Assembly (NCBI RefSeq): GCF_004348825.1
Contig: NZ_SMJU01000003.1
Location: 124,001 to 188,000, forward strand
Direction: 5' to 3'
DNA: 64,000 bases
Origin: Arundinibacter roseus
Lineage (GTDB): Bacteria > Bacteroidota > Bacteroidia > Cytophagales > Spirosomataceae
The notes beneath the pieces were generated by a model, which ran no database searches, was not told the DNA's origin, and was given only the letters and a program-made list of their open reading frames with translations. Positions 18,156-28,243 of this stretch are shown here, in pieces (position 1 is the first letter of the stretch; the number at the start of each line of letters is the position of its first letter). The position numbers and the translations under genes were made by a program.

Positions 18156-18351
18156 GGAAAAGGGTTAAGTTTTTGCCGATCACTTGCTTCCAATGATCCC
18201 GTGCACTAGCGGCATCAGGCTGGAAATAGCATTGACTTAGTTTCGAATTTGGAGCAATTTTGAGGCAATTGAGAATACTATTTTGAGTCAGGAACTGTCC
18301 GGCATTCTTTTTTAACGAGCTAATTATATTCCCAAATTCTCAAAATATTCT

Positions 18352-18882
18352 ATGGCTCGCAATGCTTTTGATTACACGCTTGATTTCAAAAAGACAGATT
18401 TTCGTAAAAATCCCGAGCTGTACCGCATCGGGGTGGGAGAGCAGGGCGTGTTGCTGGTGGAACCCTACAAATCCGAACTGCTTCCACACTGGAAATTCAG
18501 GACGGAAGAACTTGCCAGGATTTCTGCCCAAACTATCTTCGGACTTTTTGAAAAGTATCTTCTGGAAAATGATTTTATTGGTGCCGATATGGCTCGTAAG
18601 TACCTTCAAATGGGTTTTACGCGGGCGCGTCGCTATGCGAACCACAAAAGTGGCCGCAAATATTCCGCAGGGGATCAGGATCAAAGCTCCGGAAAGGAAT
18701 ACCCGTACTCGGCAGGCAGCAAGAACAAAGGCAATGCGCAACTACAACAGGAGGATGATGCACTTTCCAATGAAAAAGCACGGGCTGCTGCCATTTTTAA
18801 AGAATTTTGGTTTCGGGCAAAGGATCATCCGGAATATATTCGGCAAAAAGAGGAATTTCGGGAAAGGTATTATGGTTCATGA
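18352..18882 (+). CDS. DUF4385-family protein
   Basis: A 176-residue soluble protein with the marks of DUF4385: FDYTLDFKKTDFRKNPELYR, then GVGEQGVLLVEPYKSELLPH and MARKYLQMGFTRARRYANHK. The middle (about 105-145) is a low-complexity Gly/Ser/Gln/Lys linker. The C-terminal segment is charged (FWFRAKDHPEYIRQKEEF). The family is widespread but has no known function. No neighbour gives a clue; the next gene on the same strand encodes a YdeI-like protein about 95 bp downstream. Confidence 0.78.
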   Translation: MARNAFDYTLDFKKTDFRKNPELYRIGVGEQGVLLVEPYKSELLPHWKFRTEELARISAQTIFGLFEKYLLENDFIGADMARKYLQMGFTRARRYANHKSGRKYSAGDQDQSSGKEYPYSAGSKNKGNAQLQQEDDALSNEKARAAAIFKEFWFRAKDHPEYIRQKEEFRERYYGS

Positions 18883-18978
18883 AGGATGACTGATCGCAAT
18901 AAGTTTGGAAAGTGATCGGCTAGTTTCTTGGGATTTGAATATCTTTCCGGATCGAATTTTTCAATGGTGACATATACA

Positions 18979-19581
18979 ATGGCTGAGAAAGAAGTTTCTA
19001 CATTTTGTCCGGCAAATCGGCAGGAATGGAGAGAATGGTTGCAAAAGAATCATTCGGTTGAAAAGTCCATATGGCTTATTTACTATAAAAAGACTTCAAA
19101 AACCCCATCTCTCACGTGGAGTGAGGCTGTGGATGAAGCCTTATGCTTTGGCTGGATTGACAGTCTTGCCAGGCCTTTGGACAATGAACGGTATCAACAG
19201 TTATTCAGCCCGCGAAAGCCTAAAAGCGTGTGGTCGAAGATCAATAAGGAAAAAATAAAGAAGCTTATAGAAACGGGATTAATGACTCAGGCTGGCCTGA
19301 ACGTGATAGAAATTGCTAAACAGAACGGCTCCTGGACTATTCTGGATGAGGTAGAAGAACTTGTAATACCCAACGACCTGACTTTGGCACTTGCTCAAAA
19401 CACCAATGCCCAAAACTATTTTCAAAACCTGAGCCGGTCGGATAAACGAAATTTGTTGCAGTGGGTAACGCTGGCCAAACGCGCAGAAACACGGCAAAAG
19501 CGGATCGACGAGATTGTCGACTGTACCTCACGGAATGAAAAGCCTGGCATCCTCTTGTGGAAAAAGAAGTCGGAATCTTGA
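18979..19581 (+). CDS. YdeI/OmpD-associated-type protein
   Basis: A 200-residue protein of the YdeI/OmpD-associated family: EWREWLQKNHSVEKSIWLIY, ALCFGWIDSLARPLDNERYQ, LFSPRKPKSVWSKINKEKI and the C-terminal LLQWVTLAKRAETRQKRIDE. Earlier in-frame starts exist (18928, 18964), but the ATG at 18979 gives the usual family N-terminus. Members have been linked to resistance to antimicrobial peptides or bacteriocins in some bacteria, while the biochemical role stays unclear. It is a stand-alone gene. Confidence 0.82.
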   Translation: MAEKEVSTFCPANRQEWREWLQKNHSVEKSIWLIYYKKTSKTPSLTWSEAVDEALCFGWIDSLARPLDNERYQQLFSPRKPKSVWSKINKEKIKKLIETGLMTQAGLNVIEIAKQNGSWTILDEVEELVIPNDLTLALAQNTNAQNYFQNLSRSDKRNLLQWVTLAKRAETRQKRIDEIVDCTSRNEKPGILLWKKKSES

Positions 19582-19695
19582 ATCATTTAAATAATAAGAC
19601 CAATATTTGGTAAACGCTTTACCACCAAAATTTCAGGTTCGTGCTGGAACTGTTCGATCGAAAATCTACTAAATCAAAATCCCTTACTTACGTAT

Positions 19696-20769
19696 ATGTC
19701 TTCAAATACCTGTGCTCCGGCCGCCAATCGAAAAAAACTCGGCTTTCTTGATCGTTACCTTACGGTTTGGATATTTATTGCTATGGCGATTGGTGTTTCC
19801 CTTGGAAATTTCATGCCCTCCATTCCGGCCTATATTAATACATTTTCAAGTGGAACGACCAATATTCCGCTGGCGATTGGACTGATATTGATGATGTATC
19901 CGCCATTGGCGAAAGTTAAATACAATAAAATGGGCGAGGTATTTCGCAATACCAAAGTGATGACTGTCTCGCTGATCCTGAACTGGATTGTCGGGCCGAT
20001 TCTTATGTTTTTACTCGCCATTATCTTTCTGCCCAATCATCCTGAATATATGGTCGGTTTGATTCTGATTGGACTCGCCCGCTGCATTGCGATGGTCCTG
20101 GTCTGGAACGAATTGGCTGAGGGAAGCCGCGAATATGCCGCGGGTCTTGTGGCGCTGAACAGCGTCTTTCAGGTTCTGCTTTATAGTTTTTATGCCTACT
20201 TTTTCATTACCGTGTTGCCTCCTTTGGTTGGGTTGGAAGGTCTGGCAGTAGATATTACGATTGCAGAAATAGCGGTGAGCGTTGGAATTTATTTGGGAAT
20301 TCCCTTTGCCGCCGGCGTTCTTAGCCGGATTGGCCTGACGGCCCTAAAAGGCGAACTATGGTATGAACAAAAATTCCTTCCTTTCATTTCACCAATCACC
20401 CTGATAGCCCTTTTGTCTACTATTATTCTGATGTTTTCTCTGAAAGGGGAACTCATTGTTCAATTACCGGGCGATGTACTTTTGATAGCCATTCCGCTCG
20501 TGATTTACTTTGTAGTTATGTTTCTGGTAAGCTTTTTTATTGCCAAAATGCAGGGCGCAGATTATTCACAGAACGCGTCCATTGCCTTTACTGCTTCTGG
20601 CAATAATTTTGAACTTGCCATTGCGGTGGCAATTGGAGTTTTTGGTATCAATTCCGGGCAGGCGTTTGTGGGGGTAATCGGACCTTTGATAGAAGTACCG
20701 GCACTCATTGCCCTGGTCAATGTGGCTTTTTGGCTTCGGGATAAATACTATAAAGCGGAGATGGTTTGA
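19696..20769 (+). CDS. arsB: ACR3-family arsenite efflux permease
   Basis: A 357-residue membrane protein with about ten hydrophobic helices. It has the ACR3 signatures: [49 protein letters not shown] and the conserved Cys of [15 protein letters not shown], which is required for arsenite transport in studied members. [19 protein letters not shown] near the end is also diagnostic. It exports arsenite across the inner membrane. Unusually there is no arsR, arsC or arsM next to it, so regulation and arsenate reduction must come from elsewhere or be absent. It would also be called acr3. Confidence 0.93.
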   Translation: MSSNTCAPAANRKKLGFLDRYLTVWIFIAMAIGVSLGNFMPSIPAYINTFSSGTTNIPLAIGLILMMYPPLAKVKYNKMGEVFRNTKVMTVSLILNWIVGPILMFLLAIIFLPNHPEYMVGLILIGLARCIAMVLVWNELAEGSREYAAGLVALNSVFQVLLYSFYAYFFITVLPPLVGLEGLAVDITIAEIAVSVGIYLGIPFAAGVLSRIGLTALKGELWYEQKFLPFISPITLIALLSTIILMFSLKGELIVQLPGDVLLIAIPLVIYFVVMFLVSFFIAKMQGADYSQNASIAFTASGNNFELAIAVAIGVFGINSGQAFVGVIGPLIEVPALIALVNVAFWLRDKYYKAEMV

Positions 20770-20897
20770 GGTTGAGAAATGTGGATCTGCGCCAACTTTA
20801 AAGAGGTAAACCGGCAAAGAACACTCCCATGAATACTAGTCAAATCCCCAATAAAATTACGTAACTACCGGTGCTCAAATACCATAGAACCCAATAT

Positions 20898-23195
20898 ATG
20901 AAGAATACAATTTTTACCCTGCTCTTATCTGTACTTTTATTCCCTGATTCAGGATTTGCCCAGGGAAAATTGGAGGATTATGCCAAAGCCATTCAAATGA
21001 AAAAGGCAATGGATAAACTTTACAATACACCCCCCACCATTCATTGGTCAGCGAGCGGTCGATTGGCCTGGTACTTAATTCAAACACCACTCGGGAAAGA
21101 ATTCTTTTCCGTTGACCCGGCTGCAAAAAGCCGCCAACCGGCATTTGATCAGGGAAAATTGGCTCAAAAACTTGCTGCCATGAGTGATGCTTCTATCGAT
21201 CCATATAATCTGCCATTTACCACACTATCGTATAGTCAGGATGATCGAGTGATTGAATTTTCCGCAAGTGGTTATGAATGGTCATATAATCTTGCCTCTG
21301 ATTCATTGCTCAAAAAACAATCCGTATTTTCCAGAGCACCTGGCTATTGGGGTGCAAACAGAGAGGAGCAGGCAGACAAATCCACGGAAAAACCTGTTGT
21401 TTCTCCCGACGGCGAATATAGCGCCTATATTAAAAATCATAATCTGTACATTCGGTCCAAGCAAACGAACCTGGAAACCCAGCTTAGTTTTGATGGGGCC
21501 GAAGGAGAATATTATTCTGCTCTTATTCAATGGTCCCCAGATTCTAAAAAATTGGTCACAAACAAAGTACGGCCCGGACAGAAACACCTGGTCTATTATG
21601 TTCGTTCCTCGCCCGAGGATCAGCTACAACCCAAACTCGAAAGTCGGGACTACCTCAAACCGGGCGATGTTGTGACGGTCCGACGCCCCCAATTATTTCT
21701 AGTTGATAAAAAAATGCATTTGCCCATTGACGATGTACTATTCAATCATCCGTACAATACCACCCGACCAGTATGGCGTAACGACAGCCGTTCCTTTACA
21801 TTCGAGTACAATCAGCGCGGCCATCAGGTATATCGGGTTTTGGAAGTCAACGCCACTACAGGTGCCGTTCGGGCGCTCGTGGACGAACAGTGCAAAACCT
21901 TTTTTACCTACTCACCCAGTTCCAGCTCGAGGAAAAGATTTCGGTATGATCTCGCCGACGGCAAGGAACTCATTTGGATGTCGGAGCGCGACGGATGGAA
22001 TCATTTGTATTTGTATGATGGACAAACGGCTAAGGTTAAAAATCAAATCACCAAAGGTGAATGGGTCGTACGGGATGTCATTCATGTGGACGAGGGCAGT
22101 CGAACGCTCATTTTTGCAGCCGGAGGTATAAATCCCATGGAAGATCCGTACTATGTGCAATACTATCGAATTAAATTTGACGGCACCGGACTCACGCCGC
22201 TAACGACCGAAAACGCCAATCATAGTGCCTTCTTTTCGCCTGATAAAAAGTACTTTGTTGACCTGTACTCTCGTGTAGATATGCCGCCCGTTACGGTCAT
22301 GCGCTCAGCTGCCAACGGTGAGGTAGTAATGGAATTGGAAAAAGGTGATATTTCAGAATATGCAAAAGTAAACTGGCGCGCCCCTGAAGTATTTACTGCC
22401 AAAGCACGTGACGGTAAGACGGACATTTGGGGAGTTGTCGTTCGGCCAACAAACTTCGACCCCGCCAAAAAATACCCCGTCATCGAGTACATTTATGCCG
22501 GACCGCATAGTGCTCATGCCCCCAAATCCTTTATCGAAGCAGAACGGCCGCGTTTAATGTTTGAGTTGGCAGAACTTGGTTTTATTGTGGTTCAACTAGA
22601 CGGAATGGGGACCTCCCACCGCTCCAAAGCATTTCATGATGTATGCTGGCAAAACCTGAAAGATGCCGGATTCCCCGATCGGATCTCGTGGATGAAAGCA
22701 GCAGCAGCAAAGGAACCGGCCATGGATTTGAGCCGGGTTGGTATTTTTGGCAACTCAGCCGGAGGGCAAAATTCGGCAGGTGCTTTGCTGTTCCATCCTG
22801 ATTTCTATAAAGTTGCAGTATCGTCATCCGGTTGCCATGATAATCGCATGGATAAAATTTGGTGGAATGAACAGTGGATGGGTTATCCAATTGGTCCACA
22901 GTACGAAGAATCTTCAAACGTAACACATGCACCTAAGTTACAGGGGAAATTATTGTTAATATTGGGCGAAATGGACGATAACGTGGACCCTGCATCGAGT
23001 CTGCAACTGGTAAACGCGCTTGTCAAGGCCGATAAAGATTTTGATTTTCTGATGATTCCCAACATGGGTCATTCTATGGGTGGCGCATACGGCGAACGTA
23101 AACGGCGTGACTATTTTGTGAAGCATTTGCTGGGTGTGGAACCACCTTCCTTTGAGGAACAATTGGCCCTTGAAAAGGAGGGAAATAAGGATTGA
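20898..23195 (+). CDS. S9 family peptidase, dipeptidyl peptidase IV-like
   Basis: A 765-residue exported peptidase. I start it at ATG 20898, which gives a clean signal peptide ending DSGFAQ; a GTG at 20871 would add nine residues. The N-terminal ~500 residues form a DPP-IV-type beta propeller (repeated blades such as VVSPDGEYSAYIKNHNLYIR). The C-terminal catalytic domain has Ser620 in GNSAGG, Asp693/694 in GEMDDNVDP and His725 in NMGHSMGG. It would cleave dipeptides from the N-termini of peptides in the periplasm. It is monocistronic and convergent with the DUF5060 gene. Confidence 0.9.
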   Translation: MKNTIFTLLLSVLLFPDSGFAQGKLEDYAKAIQMKKAMDKLYNTPPTIHWSASGRLAWYLIQTPLGKEFFSVDPAAKSRQPAFDQGKLAQKLAAMSDASIDPYNLPFTTLSYSQDDRVIEFSASGYEWSYNLASDSLLKKQSVFSRAPGYWGANREEQADKSTEKPVVSPDGEYSAYIKNHNLYIRSKQTNLETQLSFDGAEGEYYSALIQWSPDSKKLVTNKVRPGQKHLVYYVRSSPEDQLQPKLESRDYLKPGDVVTVRRPQLFLVDKKMHLPIDDVLFNHPYNTTRPVWRNDSRSFTFEYNQRGHQVYRVLEVNATTGAVRALVDEQCKTFFTYSPSSSSRKRFRYDLADGKELIWMSERDGWNHLYLYDGQTAKVKNQITKGEWVVRDVIHVDEGSRTLIFAAGGINPMEDPYYVQYYRIKFDGTGLTPLTTENANHSAFFSPDKKYFVDLYSRVDMPPVTVMRSAANGEVVMELEKGDISEYAKVNWRAPEVFTAKARDGKTDIWGVVVRPTNFDPAKKYPVIEYIYAGPHSAHAPKSFIEAERPRLMFELAELGFIVVQLDGMGTSHRSKAFHDVCWQNLKDAGFPDRISWMKAAAAKEPAMDLSRVGIFGNSAGGQNSAGALLFHPDFYKVAVSSSGCHDNRMDKIWWNEQWMGYPIGPQYEESSNVTHAPKLQGKLLLILGEMDDNVDPASSLQLVNALVKADKDFDFLMIPNMGHSMGGAYGERKRRDYFVKHLLGVEPPSFEEQLALEKEGNKD

Positions 23196-23265
23196 AGAAA
23201 CCTGTTAAAAAATCAAATGAATGCGCCGCTATATAAACAAAAGAAAGACTTTGATACATCTCAAT

Positions 23266-23303
23266 CCAGCCAAGGAGGCCCTCCCGCAAGCCTCCAAAGC
23301 TGG
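23266..23303. terminator. Two-part hairpin between convergent genes
   Basis: An outer stem CCAGC/GCTGG (23266-23270, 23299-23303) and an inner stem GGAGGC/GCCTCC (23274-23279, 23290-23295) are separated by a 3+3 internal loop. There is no T-tract. It lies between the convergent peptidase and DUF5060 genes and may end both, or stabilise the 3' end. Confidence 0.45.
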
Positions 23304-23422
23304 CAATTCGAAGGGAGTGATAGCTATATAATTTTTAAAAAATTATGGATTGTGTAGGCGTGGTATACACAAAGCCAATCCAGTAATCCCCTGGTTGAGC
23401 TGATGTGTATCAGCTGCTTCCA

Positions 23423-24961
23423 TCAATCAACGTACATCCGGACAGCCGTATATGGAGTCGTTGTTTTGTAGGTGTACAGTCCTGGCTTTGTTACCGACCG
23501 TTCGAGGGGCTTCATGGTCCAGGTGTCCAGCACTTCCACTGTGTAGTCTTTGGTGCCCGGCAGGTTTAGTTCTATGACCTGTCCGACCTCGGCTACGTAG
23601 GCAAGGTAGTAGGCTCCTGGCTTGGAGAAAATATACAGGTTGGTGCTTAATTTTTTGGGGTCACCAGGGTACAGCAGTTCAGGAGACATTTGGGTGACTG
23701 GCGCCTGCTCCATCACGGACTTGAAATAACGAATTCGCTCGGGGCTTTCGCCCATCAGAGTGCCGCCTTTGGCCCACCAGCGCACTTCGGTGTCCTCGTC
23801 GGCATCGTTGCGGAAGGTGTCGCCGTGCGTGGGATACCCACCGCTCAATCCGGCCATCCAGAAATAGCTCGCCATTTCCTGCCCTTTCATGTTGCCCCAG
23901 CTACTCTTTACGTCGCCCTCGTAGCGCATTTCGTCAAACAGTAAGGGTTTCTGGTACTGCCTGCGCCATTTGATTGCGTTGTAAAACTGGGCGGTCTGCG
24001 TGCTCACATGTGTAACCCAGGGGCGGTTGTGGTCAAAAAAATGGTCTTCCGAATCGTACCAGTTGTGGATGCCCCGCAGGCGCTGATGCGGATCTTCCCG
24101 TTGCAGCAGGCTACCGATACCTTCCCAGTCAATGGCGGTCTTTATACTCGGTACGTCCCATTCGTTGGCCAGCGACCACCACACGTTTCGATAGGCCGAC
24201 AGGCGGGCGATCATGTAGCGGACGTACTTCTGGTTCATTTCTTTCCCCATCCTGCTGTAACCCCAGGAGTCATAGGGGTGAAACAGAATGACATCGGCCT
24301 GAATGCCCAGATCAGAAAGCTGGGCTACCCGCGCGTCAAAATTCCTGAAGAATTCATAGTTGGGTTGGGTCAGGTCATTTATGGTGTCTTTACGTACAAA
24401 AGGGTACGCCCAGGGTTGGGTTTCGTTGCCATACTGGTAATGTTTCGGAAACACGCACATCCTGATCTTGTTGAAAGGAGCTTTGGACAGCGTTTCTAGA
24501 GTTTTTGCCTGCACCGATTGCTTCACGCTCGTCCACTGGTAGGCTGTTGTACCCACGGCGTAGAAGGGTGTTCCATCGGCGTAGCGCAGGTAGTGCGTAT
24601 TGACGATTTTTACCGGACCGTGGTTGGAACCCGTTGGGGCCGCGCTGCGAAAACTCCCTTTCTTAGCCGAAAGCGCCGAAACGTTGCTCGTGGTCTCATA
24701 CGTCCACCTTCCCTGGCTGGGCGGCGAGAACCGCACGCGGTACGTACCCCCGCCATCGTAAAAGCCGGGTACTTTGATGCTGTGATTCCCGCTTTTAAAC
24801 GTAGCGTCGATATTCACTTCCATAAAAGGATTGCCGGAGGAGGGGCCGGAAAGTACCAGTTCGTACACTCCCCATTGTTGGGTTAAGGTATTTTTGCCGG
24901 ATTGGGCCACTACCACCAGCGTAGCACAAAGAAGCAATATCGTAAGGATAGATCGGTTCAT
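23423..24961 (-). CDS. DUF5060/DUF4038-type glycoside hydrolase (apiosidase-like)
   Basis: A 512-residue secreted enzyme (signal MNRSILTILLLCATLVVVAQ). Domain order: N-terminal DUF5060 beta sandwich (about 25-115; QQWGVYELVLSGP, GTYRVRFSPPSQGRWTYE), a TIM barrel of the DUF4038/apiosidase-like type (about 125-425; YFRYADGTPF-like entry, WWSLANEWDVPS, LLFDEMRYEG), then a DUF5605-like C-terminal sandwich. Acidic residues in ANEWD and FDEMRYEG are candidate catalytic groups. Relatives remove side-chain sugars from complex pectins or similar glycans. It is divergent from a heparinase II/III-like gene across 422 bp, which suggests shared control. Confidence 0.82.
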   Translation of the reverse strand: MNRSILTILLLCATLVVVAQSGKNTLTQQWGVYELVLSGPSSGNPFMEVNIDATFKSGNHSIKVPGFYDGGGTYRVRFSPPSQGRWTYETTSNVSALSAKKGSFRSAAPTGSNHGPVKIVNTHYLRYADGTPFYAVGTTAYQWTSVKQSVQAKTLETLSKAPFNKIRMCVFPKHYQYGNETQPWAYPFVRKDTINDLTQPNYEFFRNFDARVAQLSDLGIQADVILFHPYDSWGYSRMGKEMNQKYVRYMIARLSAYRNVWWSLANEWDVPSIKTAIDWEGIGSLLQREDPHQRLRGIHNWYDSEDHFFDHNRPWVTHVSTQTAQFYNAIKWRRQYQKPLLFDEMRYEGDVKSSWGNMKGQEMASYFWMAGLSGGYPTHGDTFRNDADEDTEVRWWAKGGTLMGESPERIRYFKSVMEQAPVTQMSPELLYPGDPKKLSTNLYIFSKPGAYYLAYVAEVGQVIELNLPGTKDYTVEVLDTWTMKPLERSVTKPGLYTYKTTTPYTAVRMYVD

Positions 24962-25383
24962 AACCTGAAAAGTTTGGGATGATTGTGTTGTTTGGATATA
25001 AAAGCCTCCTTTACAGGCATTCTCCTATATTAATTTACTCCCGAAGAATCCAATCCAGGCGATATAACCATTGACGGGTAGGTCCCAGTGGCCTTCGAAC
25101 GGGGAGAGCCGGTTTGGCTGGCGCCGAGCCGATGGATAGCACACAGTAGGCGGCTAAGATTGATACGATTCGGCAGTAGTTAAAAGAAGTAAATGGGGTT
25201 GATCATTCAGTTTGGATGGTAAGGTGTGTCACTTTATTTTTTCAATGGAAGAAATGAGTCGGGTGAAAAGGCTACTCATACGGCATTGGGACTGCCTTAG
25301 GTATATTTGCTGTTTTTTCACACAGTAGGCAAACCATAAAAGTTCTTTTATTAAAGAGATTAGTTATCAAAAAATTCTGCGTC
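24962..25383. other. Divergent promoter region between two glycan-enzyme genes
   Basis: These 422 bases separate the leftward DUF5060 gene from the rightward heparinase II/III-like gene and must hold both promoters. I see no gene, strong hairpin or clear operator here. Confidence 0.5.
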
Positions 25384-27450
25384 ATGATACCCCTAACCCA
25401 TACCCGTGTACTCCCGCTCCTTCTCCTTTTACTCCTTTTTTCAACCCACCTCTTGGCCCAGAAAAGGTGGCAGGATCTTACCTCCGTCGCTGATGTTTGT
25501 GCCTTTGCACCGGAGACCATGCGGACCATGCTGGATCAGTTTGACCTGGGTACCGCGGGTATGGAAAAAGTAAAGCGGGCTCATGCCGACGGAAATCTGG
25601 TACAGGCTTGCACGGAGCTTCTGGCTTATTACAAAAACGGAAATACGGCTTCATACCTTCATATTAAACAGCCATCAACTTCTGTCAGGACCGTAGCGAA
25701 TGCAGATACTACGCTGAACTATGTGTTCTTCGTGCAGAATGTACGGGGCGTACTACCGCTGCTGCCCGACGGCCACCGCGACTGGCACTACAAAGGCCCT
25801 AACAACGACCGCGAATGGGCATGGCTCTCCAACCGACACTCGCAGCTATTGGAGGTTTACAATGCGTATAGGGAAACCGGTAATCCAGCCTACGCTCGGT
25901 ACATTGATGCCTTCCTGCGTGATTTTATCATCAAAAGCATGCCCTATCCCGCTGCCAAAAGCAGCACATCGGTTTGGCGGGGGCTGGAAGTGGCGGCCCG
26001 TGTAAAGGCCTGGTCGAGAATTTTTTATGGCATGATCAACAGCCCCCACCTATCGCCAGCCACGCAGCTGTTGATGCTGAGCAGTTTGCCCGACCACGCC
26101 CATTACAACCGTCACTTTCACGGCGGTAACAACTGGCTGACGATGGAAATTTCGGCTTTGGCGACGGTTGCCACCAATTTTCCCGAATATAAGCAGGCGG
26201 ATGAGTGGCTCACCTATTCCATTGGAGCAATGACCGAAAGTATGAAGGGGCAGGTGTACCCGGATGGCATCCAAACTGAGCTTACCTCGCACTACCACAA
26301 CGTGGCGCTGGCAAATTTTGAGCTTTTCAAAGACATCTGCGACCGTGCAAATCGTCCTCTGCCGGATTTTTTCAATCAGACCATCGTAAACATGTACGAC
26401 TACATTGCCCGGGCGGTGCGTCCCGACGGGTACCGTATTCTGAACAACGACGGCGATCGGGGCAGCGACCGGGATTTGCTGATGAAGGCAGCCAAAAAAT
26501 ACAATAAACCCGAATGGGCCTATGCGGTCTCAAACGGAAAGAGCGGAAGGAAACCCGTAGATGGGCCGTCTTACTTTTTTCCCTGGGCGGGGCAGTTGGT
26601 TTCCCGGAGTGGGTACGATGCGCAGGCGCACTGGTCGTTTTTTGACATTGGGCCCTGGGGTAGTGGGCATCAGCACAACGACAAGCTTCATCTGTCGGTG
26701 ACGGCCTACGGGCGCGATCTGCTGGTGGACGCCGGGCGCTTTGCCTATACAGGTGAGGTTGCCGGTAAGTTCCGGCCCTATGCCACGGGCAGCGCCGGAC
26801 ACAATCTGGTTCTGATCGACGGCAATGGGCAAGCCCCCGGCCCCAAACTGGCCGAAGCACCGCTAGATGGCAGCCAAGCCAAAATCACCCCCGAGTTCGA
26901 CTACGCCACCGGTCAGTTTGCCGATTTTAAAAACGTTACTGGTACCGCCGTGCATTCCCGCGCCATGCTGTATATACGTGGGGAATTTTGGGTAGTGGTA
27001 GACCGCATCCAAACCGACCGACCCCGGAAAATAGAAACCCTCTGGCACTGGCACCCCGACTGTGCAGTAACCCAAGCCGGCACTATCGTCAAAACTACCA
27101 ATCTCAAAGGCAATCTGGCGGTGATTCCAGTAAGCTCCTCCGGAATGGATAACACGAAATTGGATGTACGTTTTGTCAAAGGGCAAGAGCAGCCGGAAAT
27201 ACAGGGCTGGTATAGTCCGGAGTATAACGTTTACTCGCCTAACAACGCCACGATCTACACCACCAATATCCCGAGCGATCAGACATTAGTATGGCTTCTG
27301 CTTCCTTCTGAAGGTGCCACCCCCGCGGTTCAAGCCAAAGTGCTTTCTGAAAATGAAAAGGAGGTGCAGGTGGAGGTAACGGCTAAGGGCAAGACCTGGA
27401 AGCTTGTGGTGCCGTATAGGGAGAGTGAAGGAGTGGCAGTAAAAAGGTAA
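25384..27450 (+). CDS. Heparinase II/III-family polysaccharide lyase-like protein
   Basis: A 688-residue secreted protein (signal HTRVLPLLLLLLLFSTHLLA). An alpha/alpha toroid of the heparinase II/III-like N-terminal type (about 60-380; WRGLEVAARVKAWSRIF, HGGNNWLTMEISAL) is followed by the heparinase II/III-like beta-sandwich part (GSGHQHNDKLHLSVTAYGRD, then LLVDAGRFAY). His and Tyr residues in NRHFHGGNNW and TSHYHN are likely catalytic. Family members cleave uronic-acid glycans such as heparin, alginate or exopolysaccharides by beta-elimination. Substrate is not predictable. It is not next to SusC/SusD genes. Its partner is probably the divergent DUF5060 enzyme. Confidence 0.85.
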   Translation: MIPLTHTRVLPLLLLLLLFSTHLLAQKRWQDLTSVADVCAFAPETMRTMLDQFDLGTAGMEKVKRAHADGNLVQACTELLAYYKNGNTASYLHIKQPSTSVRTVANADTTLNYVFFVQNVRGVLPLLPDGHRDWHYKGPNNDREWAWLSNRHSQLLEVYNAYRETGNPAYARYIDAFLRDFIIKSMPYPAAKSSTSVWRGLEVAARVKAWSRIFYGMINSPHLSPATQLLMLSSLPDHAHYNRHFHGGNNWLTMEISALATVATNFPEYKQADEWLTYSIGAMTESMKGQVYPDGIQTELTSHYHNVALANFELFKDICDRANRPLPDFFNQTIVNMYDYIARAVRPDGYRILNNDGDRGSDRDLLMKAAKKYNKPEWAYAVSNGKSGRKPVDGPSYFFPWAGQLVSRSGYDAQAHWSFFDIGPWGSGHQHNDKLHLSVTAYGRDLLVDAGRFAYTGEVAGKFRPYATGSAGHNLVLIDGNGQAPGPKLAEAPLDGSQAKITPEFDYATGQFADFKNVTGTAVHSRAMLYIRGEFWVVVDRIQTDRPRKIETLWHWHPDCAVTQAGTIVKTTNLKGNLAVIPVSSSGMDNTKLDVRFVKGQEQPEIQGWYSPEYNVYSPNNATIYTTNIPSDQTLVWLLLPSEGATPAVQAKVLSENEKEVQVEVTAKGKTWKLVVPYRESEGVAVKR

Positions 27451-28243
27451 TATGAAAGCATTAAAAACGGATAGCCTGCTTTTTTCAGGTTGTTATTCTG
27501 GAAAGGAATTGTTCCAAAAGTAGTAGGAAATACAAATTGGTTATCCGCCTATGACACTATTACTTTTACATCAGGCACGCAGAAAATCTACAAAACTGCT
27601 GGTTCGATCCATGTGGGATCAACTCATTCATTAAAAACCGGGTAAGGGCTAGCGCTCCAAAATAGCCTAATTAAGGCTTTTAGAAAACAAAACTTAGGTA
27701 AATTCCTTACTTCTGATAATGTTTAATTATCAGAAGTAATATTTTCTGTAATTCCAACGGGTTTAAGTCTGTTTGTGTGTCTACTCGAAAATTAGGGAGG
27801 ATGATAGTGAGACGCAATGGGAAGGTTACCTTTACTGGACTTTTGAAAAAATGCAGAAAGCAAGTTTTAGGAAGTAGAGTAGTGTAATTAAATCTTAAAA
27901 AGGTGACTTTTAAGAATGGGCTAACCCAATAAAGTACATCATTGGTTTTATTGATCGGTGAATATTCCTATAAAGAAAAGTTAGAGTTTGAGGAATTTTT
28001 CAGGCGGCCCTGTTTGCTCAGCCTGACATTCAAAATTATATACATTTTAATTCACTCATCAATATTAAGGAGTTGAAGTTTGATGGTACGTGTAACTTTT
28101 TCAAACGTATTAATTAATTCCAAAATACTGATCGTTTAATCATTTTTTCTAACCAATTTTGAATGTAATTCAATTAAAACACAAATTCGGTCAAATGAAA
28201 AGAGTTGAGGGTATCAGGTAAATATGGGATAGTGGAATGTAAA
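27451..28243. other. AT-rich gap with a short orphan reading frame and hairpins
   Basis: These 793 bases contain no established gene. A 51-codon frame (TTG 27490 to TAA 27645; LLFWKGIVPKVV then SAYDTITFTSGTQKIYKTAG) looks beta-rich and could be a relic of a secreted repeat protein, but it has no good start. A perfect 14-bp hairpin lies at 27707-27739. The base composition shifts to AT-rich here and stays so through the terpene operon. Confidence 0.45.
27707..27739 (+). terminator. Strong hairpin, possible terminator
   Basis: A perfect 14-bp stem (27707-27720 with 27726-27739; core TTCTGATAAT) and 5-nt loop GTTTA, followed by TATTTT. It lies 257 bp after the heparinase-like gene. Its role is uncertain because of this distance. 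Confidence 0.45.

Noticed and set aside
26372-26860. 162-codon Arg/Pro/Ser-rich minus-strand frame inside the heparinase-like gene
   Set aside because: Composition is that of an antisense shadow of a real gene, and the plus strand is clearly coding there.
27490-27645. 51-codon beta-rich frame after the heparinase-like gene
   Set aside because: Only a TTG start, no known domain; noted in the gap description as a possible relic.
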